From the NCBI GenBank assembly GCA_003505715.1, contig DNXU01000521.1, forward strand, positions 2,353-14,036: 11,684 nucleotides of DNA. Direction: 5' to 3'. The stretch is from Cyanobacteria bacterium UBA8803. GTDB taxonomy: Bacteria; Cyanobacteriota; Cyanobacteriia; Cyanobacteriales; Coleofasciculaceae. A program made the position numbers and the translations under genes. Below the pieces are notes generated by a model. That model was not told the DNA's origin. It was given only the letters and a program-made list of their open reading frames with translations, and made no database searches. Shown here one piece after another: positions 7,700-11,684 of this stretch. The first letter of the stretch is position 1. Every line of letters starts with the position of its first letter.

Positions 7700-8152
7700 T
7701 CAAAAAATGTAAAACGGGGTACACCCATTATTTATAGAGTCATCAGACTGGATGGGGTCATGTTTGGGGCGATCGCTTGACTGCTCTAAAAATGCTGTGG
7801 CGCTAGAGTTTTTTCTAACATAAACGTGATATTGTCGCAAGCGTCTGGCTAGGGCTTGCAGTTGATATTCCACTTTTTGTGGTTCTAGGCTTAAGCCTGC
7901 TTTGGCATTTAGACGCTCAGCCATTTCCTCTAATTGGCTAGCCGTCGGGGGTAGTATTCTGCTTTTACCAACTTCAAGCCGTTTGAGACGTTGTGCGAGT
8001 CGATCTCGCCGACAAACGGCATGGTAGCTCTCTAATAAGAGACAGCCTAGGCGAATTTCTGATTCAGTTAAGTGATGAAACTCTGACAAAATTCGCTGTA
8101 ACTGTTTAGATGTAGTGTCATTTAAAATAGCCCAGTCACTTATATAATACAC
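7700..8152 (-). CDS. Small hypothetical protein, possibly winged-helix
   Basis: About 150 residues, family not recognised. The core begins LTESEIRLGCLLLESYHAVC and continues through RRDRLAQRLKRL and a Leu/Glu-rich helix to VEYQLQALARRLRQYHVYVRK. The order, an LT..E helix, a second basic helix and a late basic helix, loosely resembles OmpR-type winged-helix DNA-binding domains, but this is inference. The last 30 or so residues are polar and probably disordered. I prefer the GTG at 8152, because GGGAG lies 6 bases upstream. A TTG at 8167 is also in frame. The gene precedes both AAA paralogues on the same strand and is divergent from the NB-ARC gene, a position that would suit a local regulator. 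No signal peptide or membrane segment is seen. Confidence 0.6.
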   Translation of the reverse strand: MYYISDWAILNDTTSKQLQRILSEFHHLTESEIRLGCLLLESYHAVCRRDRLAQRLKRLEVGKSRILPPTASQLEEMAERLNAKAGLSLEPQKVEYQLQALARRLRQYHVYVRKNSSATAFLEQSSDRPKHDPIQSDDSINNGCTPFYIF

Positions 8153-8158
8153 GCTGCA

Positions 8159-8163
8159 CTCCC
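8159..8163 (-). promoter_or_regulatory. Ribosome binding site deciding the GTG start of the small gene
   Basis: Minus-strand GGGAG lies 6 bases before GTG at 8152. The longer frame from TTG at 8167 would begin upstream of this site and has no comparable motif. Confidence 0.4.
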
Positions 8164-8191
8164 ACAAAGACTGATTGACCTGATGACAACC

Positions 8192-8262
8192 GAGGGATGA
8201 GGTATAAATGCCCTGAGAACTTACGTGGTTACTCCTAATTCATCCCTTATCTCTCATCCCTC
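8192..8262. repeat. Spaced 10-bp inverted repeat in the divergent intergenic region
   Basis: GAGGGATGAG (8192-8201) and its exact complement CTCATCCCTC (8253-8262) are 51 bases apart between the small gene and the NB-ARC gene. The right arm lies in a pyrimidine-rich tract that contains further copies of similar words, so the pairing may be incidental. Confidence 0.4.
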
Positions 8263-8290
8263 CTCCTTCCTCCCTCATCCTTTCCTCTAA
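8239..8290 (+). repeat. Pyrimidine-rich tract with degenerate CATCC repeats
   Basis: Nearly every base is C or T, with recurring CATCCCT, CTCATCCCTCC and CTCATCCTTTCC words. It resembles the short degenerate tandem repeats often seen between cyanobacterial genes. Confidence 0.45.
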
Positions 8291-8298
8291 CTAAGGAG

Positions 8299-8325
8299 TT
8301 TGTCTCCCCGGCAGAGGGAGACAAA
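8299..8325. promoter_or_regulatory. Perfect 10-bp stem-loop upstream of the NB-ARC gene
   Basis: TTTGTCTCCC and GGGAGACAAA pair across a 7-base loop, ending 94 bases before the NB-ARC start. No T-run follows on the plus strand, so it is not an obvious terminator. It could be an operator for a dimeric regulator, or a leader element if transcription begins upstream. Confidence 0.45.
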
Positions 8326-8419
8326 CCGAATTCAGAGCAATTTAAAGAGGATTAGGCTTTTCACTTTTCTATAGTGCAAGATTAACTACGGTTTTGCAGG
8401 ATCGGATAAGATCGAAGAC

Positions 8420-10933
8420 ATGCCGATCCCAAAAGATCTTGACAATTCACCCACTATGGGCATTCAAACTTTGAGGGCTTCTCAGCACGGGCAAGCAAAA
8501 ATTAAGCAAGCTAGGGAAAAGAAGGGATGGGCGGTAAGCGAAGAAGAATATACTCCCCTGAAAGAAGCCAGTAAATTCCTAATTCAGGAACATGCAACAG
8601 CAAATAACTGGCATGGTAATGACTCTAGATGGCTGCGGAATTTCGAGCAGCTTTTCCGGGTTGAGAAATCTAGGGCTATCAATGATATCAAAACTATCAT
8701 TGCCAAGTCTAAACAAGGTTCAATCCTTTCCAGGATTGAACAACTCATTGAGACAGGAGAAATCTTAGTTAAGGGTATCTCCTATGGCTCGTGGCATCGA
8801 TTTGCTGCTCAGGGCAGAGTAAACAGCGTTAAAGCCCCTACTTTTAAAGCCTATTGTCAGATTTTAGGATTAAAATGGGAAGAGATTGCCGAACTCATTG
8901 ATCCTCAGGACGTTAAGGGCGATGAGGGAGAGATTGTTCCCACCAGCCCCCCCAACTCTCCCCAGGCGATAGTTGTTTACCATAACCTACCCGTCCGTTA
9001 CCACAGTGCCTTGATTGGTCGGGAAACAGAGATGACCCAGCTATTAGAATTGCTCGGTCGCGATCGCCTCCCTGGTCCGATTAGCATTGAAGGCATCGGT
9101 GGTGCGGGGAAAACTTCCTTAGTATTGGAAGCTGCCTACCACTGCTTGCAGGGGAGTGAAGGAGAAAAGACAGGTGCTAATTTTCCCACTTTTGATGCCA
9201 TTATCTTTACCTCAGCCAAACAACAGCACCTCATTGGCAATCATATCTTGCAGCGTCACAGGCGAGAGCGTACTCTGCATGACATCTTCCGAGTCATTTT
9301 TCGCACTCTAGATTGTCCTAATGTTATCCCTGTTGACTTTGAGCAGCAAGTAGATTGCATCCAAACTCGCTTGGCTCAACTAAGAACTTTGCTGATTGTC
9401 GATAATTTGGAAACCCTTGATGATCGCGAAGCAGTCCTCTCCTTTCTGTACGAACTGCCGCCAACGGTAAAAGTAGTACTCACTACTCGCGTGCGATCGG
9501 GATTGGGTATTCCCATATATTTAGAGTGTTTGCCTTTGAACGAGGCGATGCGCTTGATCGAGCATCAATCTCTAGAGCAAAGGGCACAGCTGGCACCCGA
9601 ACAGTGCCGGACTATTTACGAGCGAACGAAAGGTTTGCCTTTGGGAATTGTTTACGCCATTGGTCAATTATTAGTTTATGGCATTTGCACCGATGTTGGG
9701 ACAATGCGCTTGACCCAGGGAAATAGCGATCTCGCTCAATATTGCTTTGAGGATTCCGTACAGAGGCTCAGAGGACAACCTGCTCATCAGTTGTTGATGG
9801 GACTGGCGCTATTTGCCAAATCTGCTGCCTTAGATGCGATCGCCCACGTAGCTTTACCCAATACTGAACCTTTAAATGCGCTGGCTCAACTCTACAAACT
9901 CCGCTTGATCGTTCAGTGTGAAACACGGTATGACATGCATCCTTTGACCCGCGAGTATGCGATCGCTGAACTGAAAACTCACCCCGAGTTTGAGCAACAA
10001 GCGCGGGAACGGTGGGTTAACTGGTATCTGCAATTTTCTCAACCCTACAAACAAGAGGATTGGAAACAGTGGCACGATTATCAAGACCTAGACCAAGAGT
10101 GGGAAAACTTGGAAGCTGTCATCGATTGGTGCATTCACCAAAACCGCTACGAACAGGCCAAGCAATTTTGGCAGCAGATTAAAGGGTACACCTATTTACG
10201 GGGGTATTGGCATGAGCGATTAAGCTGGATAGACTGGTTGCTCCAAGCTTCTGGGGAGCGTCAAGACAGGTCAACGAGCGCAGAGGCTCTCATCGATCAA
10301 GGCTGGACATTAACTCTCATGGGTAAACCAGAGCAATTGACACAGGTGGAGGCATGGTTGGATCGAGTATCCCATCTCCAAGAGGATCGAGACCTCATCA
10401 TGCAGTTGGAGTTGACCATCGATCGGGCGGTTTTGTCAATTCACCAGCGGAAATTCGAGCAAGCACACCAACTATTGAATCAGGGGAAACAGTTACTGGG
10501 TCGGGTGCCGTTAGATGAGTCAAAACGCTTGCGCCAGCAGATTCGCCTCGATTACTATCAGGCAGAAGTCTGGTTTGAAACTGGAAATTACCAACAAGCT
10601 AAAATCGGCTATCAAAAGGCACTAGAACAGGCTCGGGTTGCTCAATGCCAGCAATTTGAAGTCTATATTCTCAATTGGTTAGCCGATGTTGCCTTGGAAG
10701 GAGAAGGTAATCTCGCAGAAGCCGAACGCCTGTTAGAGACCAGTATGCCAATTGCGATCGCCAGTAAGGACAAGTTATCGATTGCATTCCACCAGCGTTC
10801 TCGGGCTAATTTGGAGAAAATGAAAGGAAATCTGGCTGAATTTCGACGTTGGGCCATCGAGGCTAAGGCAGGCTTCGAGGGTTTGGGGATGCTCTCGGAA
10901 GCTCAAAAAATCAAGTTTTGGCTGGAAAGTTAA
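8420..10933 (+). CDS. STAND NTPase: N-terminal cyanobacterial domain, NB-ARC, TPR
   Basis: An 837-residue signal-transduction ATPase of the STAND class. Residues about 14-157 form an N-terminal helical region ending in WHRFAAQGRV...FKAYCQILGLKWEEI. This is an HTH-like motif that I recall before NB-ARC, NACHT and WD40 proteins of cyanobacteria. The NB-ARC module follows: P-loop GIGGAGKT (225-232), Walker B LLIVDN (324-329), LTTR sensor (354-357), GLPL (405-408), and MHPL (506-509), the bacterial counterpart of the MHD latch. The C-terminal part has TPR-like helix pairs at about 662-695, 711-744, 749-782 and 788-823. Such proteins are thought to oligomerise on ligand binding at the repeats. No catalytic effector domain is visible. 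The ATG at 8420 lacks a clear ribosome site. An ATG at 8456 (MGIQTLRAS) is also possible and matches how relatives begin. Confidence 0.88.
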   Translation: MPIPKDLDNSPTMGIQTLRASQHGQAKIKQAREKKGWAVSEEEYTPLKEASKFLIQEHATANNWHGNDSRWLRNFEQLFRVEKSRAINDIKTIIAKSKQGSILSRIEQLIETGEILVKGISYGSWHRFAAQGRVNSVKAPTFKAYCQILGLKWEEIAELIDPQDVKGDEGEIVPTSPPNSPQAIVVYHNLPVRYHSALIGRETEMTQLLELLGRDRLPGPISIEGIGGAGKTSLVLEAAYHCLQGSEGEKTGANFPTFDAIIFTSAKQQHLIGNHILQRHRRERTLHDIFRVIFRTLDCPNVIPVDFEQQVDCIQTRLAQLRTLLIVDNLETLDDREAVLSFLYELPPTVKVVLTTRVRSGLGIPIYLECLPLNEAMRLIEHQSLEQRAQLAPEQCRTIYERTKGLPLGIVYAIGQLLVYGICTDVGTMRLTQGNSDLAQYCFEDSVQRLRGQPAHQLLMGLALFAKSAALDAIAHVALPNTEPLNALAQLYKLRLIVQCETRYDMHPLTREYAIAELKTHPEFEQQARERWVNWYLQFSQPYKQEDWKQWHDYQDLDQEWENLEAVIDWCIHQNRYEQAKQFWQQIKGYTYLRGYWHERLSWIDWLLQASGERQDRSTSAEALIDQGWTLTLMGKPEQLTQVEAWLDRVSHLQEDRDLIMQLELTIDRAVLSIHQRKFEQAHQLLNQGKQLLGRVPLDESKRLRQQIRLDYYQAEVWFETGNYQQAKIGYQKALEQARVAQCQQFEVYILNWLADVALEGEGNLAEAERLLETSMPIAIASKDKLSIAFHQRSRANLEKMKGNLAEFRRWAIEAKAGFEGLGMLSEAQKIKFWLES

Positions 10934-11008
10934 ACCTTAGTCTTTGTCCTTGATGGAGGATTATGCAATGTGCCAATGGCAGCACTTTACAATGGCGAAC
11001 AGTATCTG

Positions 11009-11096
11009 ATACCAAATCCGCTTTTATAACCCCCCTTTCTACTCCCCCAGCTCTCCCAGCTTTCTTAAAAAGGGGGTAGTCAACCCGGATTTGTAT
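11009..11096. mobile_element. MITE-like foldback element, 88 bp
   Basis: Near-matching inverted ends (ATACCAAATCCG on the left, CGGATTTGTAT on the right, one base apart in length) enclose a second complementary pair, CCCCCTTT and AAAAAGGGGG. The whole can fold back as a long interrupted hairpin. There is no coding capacity. From memory, similar sequences with CCCCCTTT...AAAAAGGGGG cores are common between cyanobacterial genes. Target-site duplications are not obvious. Confidence 0.55.
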
Positions 11097-11105
11097 AATC
11101 TGGTT

Positions 11106-11123
11106 CCCCCCAGATTTGGGGGG
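11106..11123. repeat. G/C-run hairpin, possible terminator
   Basis: CCCCCC and GGGGGG pair across AGATTT, followed by CTA, a second run of six G (11127-11132) and CTTTT. It may end transcripts from the NB-ARC gene 170 bases upstream, but the T-run is displaced by nine bases. More likely it is another dispersed repeat. Confidence 0.4.
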
Positions 11124-11256
11124 CTAGGGGGGCTTTTGCGTAAGTCTTGTGGATGAGTTAATTCCTGCGTGGAAATTTTCGGTAGAAATAACAGCCGTTC
11201 AAAGTTCTAGATTTAAAGAGCAAACGTATACGAAACTGATGATTCTTATAGTAAAA

Positions 11257-11684
11257 ATGCCATCCTCAAACTCCCAAACTTCAATCCTATGGCGTCAAGT
11301 CTGGGGGTTAGCAGCTTTACTTGCAGCAATCCTCTTCAGTTTTATGGCTTACGGTTTTTATCAGCCAATCATTCTTAAGAATCTGGGTTTTGTAGAACTA
11401 GCAGCTGGGCTAGGGATAGCCCAAGGTTTGATGGGAGCAGCAATTGAGCCATTGGTTGGGAAAGTTTCTGATCGGGTTCTGCGTCAAGTCGGCAGCCGAT
11501 TACCAATGATTACTGTTGGGGTAACGTTAGCTGGATTGCTCTTTGTTGTCATTGGGCTGTTACTTCAAAGCCATTTACCAAATGGGATGCGTTGGTTGGT
11601 GCCGATGTTAATGACAGTGTGGGTGATGGCAATGATTGTGTTTCGAGGACCAGCGATTGCATTATACCAATTTCCTAAATGCCT
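11257..11684 (+). CDS. MFS transporter, N-terminal part (runs off window)
   Basis: The frame from ATG at 11257 is open to the window edge, giving 142 codons. Four hydrophobic segments fit transmembrane helices 1-4: one at about residues 15-40, one at about 47-67, one at about 83-104, and one from about 112 onward. The cytoplasmic loop after the second has GKVSDR, the MFS motif A (G-x-x-x-D-R), then a GSRLP stretch. The start MPSSNSQTSILWRQVWG is followed directly by helix 1, as usual. The tail of helix 4 (IVFRGPAIAL) resembles, from memory, cyanobacterial SLC45/GPH-like sugar transporters, so a sugar or other small-solute permease is possible. The substrate cannot be told. An in-frame ATG at 11239 would add six residues. 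Neither start has a ribosome site. Confidence 0.8.
   Translation, partial: MPSSNSQTSILWRQVWGLAALLAAILFSFMAYGFYQPIILKNLGFVELAAGLGIAQGLMGAAIEPLVGKVSDRVLRQVGSRLPMITVGVTLAGLLFVVIGLLLQSHLPNGMRWLVPMLMTVWVMAMIVFRGPAIALYQFPKC

Larger units (their letters stand above)
7435..7720 (-). repeat. Duplicated upstream leader, copy B
   Basis: This is the partner of 4709-4979. Its distal end runs into the last codons of the small gene whose stop is at 7700. The duplication breakpoint therefore lies close to the end of that gene, which is not repeated before copy A. A GCGATCGC site at 7609-7616 is present here but not in the copy A leader. Confidence 0.75.
10934..11256. other. Noncoding region with dispersed-repeat remnants
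   Basis: These 323 bases between the NB-ARC gene and the MFS gene hold a MITE-like foldback (11009-11096) and a G/C-run hairpin (11106-11123), and otherwise no convincing gene. A 38-codon frame from 10963 runs into the foldback and is not credited. No clear promoter for the MFS gene is seen. Confidence 0.6.

Noticed and set aside
8192..8290. CATCC-rich direct repeats considered as a CRISPR-like array.
   Set aside because: The units are short and degenerate, without uniform repeats or spacers and with no cas genes nearby.
2171..8325. The word GGGAGACAA shared by the DNA after nadA (2172-2180) and the hairpin at 8316-8324.
   Set aside because: Nine bases in 11.7 kb with no shared context, so a chance match is likely.
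8420..10933. The NB-ARC/TPR protein considered as a complete NLR-like antiphage effector.
   Set aside because: Nucleotide-switch and sensor parts are present, but there is no recognisable effector domain. A defence label would go beyond the sequence.
10963..11079. A 38-codon frame starting at ATG 10963, with GGAGG three bases upstream.
   Set aside because: The ribosome site is too close, the second half is the MITE-like foldback, and the peptide has no recognisable feature. It may be a disrupted remnant, but there is no support for a gene.

Overview
The window looks like chromosomal DNA from a cyanobacterium, probably a filamentous or otherwise large-genome one. The octamer GCGATCGC (HIP1) occurs at about eleven places, far above chance for 11.7 kb. 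NadA is of the cyanobacterial type, and the 'AAA-like' ATPases, the NB-ARC/TPR protein with a cyanobacterial-style N-terminal domain, and G/C-run dispersed palindromes all fit the same source. The species cannot be named from the sequence.

Layout. 1-1049: a tRNA-Ser(UGA) on the minus strand lies 8 bases after the stop codon of a metallophosphoesterase gene of the same orientation. 1187-2158: nadA (quinolinate synthase, NAD biosynthesis) reads rightward from a TTG start. 2197-2229: a perfect 33-bp palindrome separates nadA from the next block. 2255-8152: three minus-strand genes, read right to left: a small hypothetical gene (7700-8152), then two tandem paralogues (copy B 5053-7434, copy A 2255-4708). 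Each paralogue joins an N-terminal AAA-like P-loop ATPase to a long C-terminal module of unknown function. 8420-10933: a divergent plus-strand STAND protein (NB-ARC plus TPR). 10934-11256: noncoding DNA with a MITE-like foldback element and a G/C-run hairpin. 11257 to the end: the first 142 codons of an MFS transporter, open at the window edge.

The left part is housekeeping. The accessory region at 2255-10933 is the interesting part. The AAA gene was duplicated together with about 270 bp of its upstream leader. That leader keeps a hairpin and a nearly invariant 33-bp block in both copies. The copies differ at the Walker B motif (FFDEID in A, FFEEID in B), in an insert after the ATPase core and in a proline-rich linker. 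With the divergent NB-ARC/TPR gene, the locus holds three nucleotide-switch proteins and one small, possibly DNA-binding protein. No recognised effector domain (TIR, CHAT, nuclease, protease) is visible. A signalling or conflict role is therefore only a hypothesis, and the unknown C-terminal module of the AAA proteins is the best place to look for the output function.

All calls come from reading motifs, start sites and repeats by eye. No database search was possible, and family assignments rest on remembered motifs.
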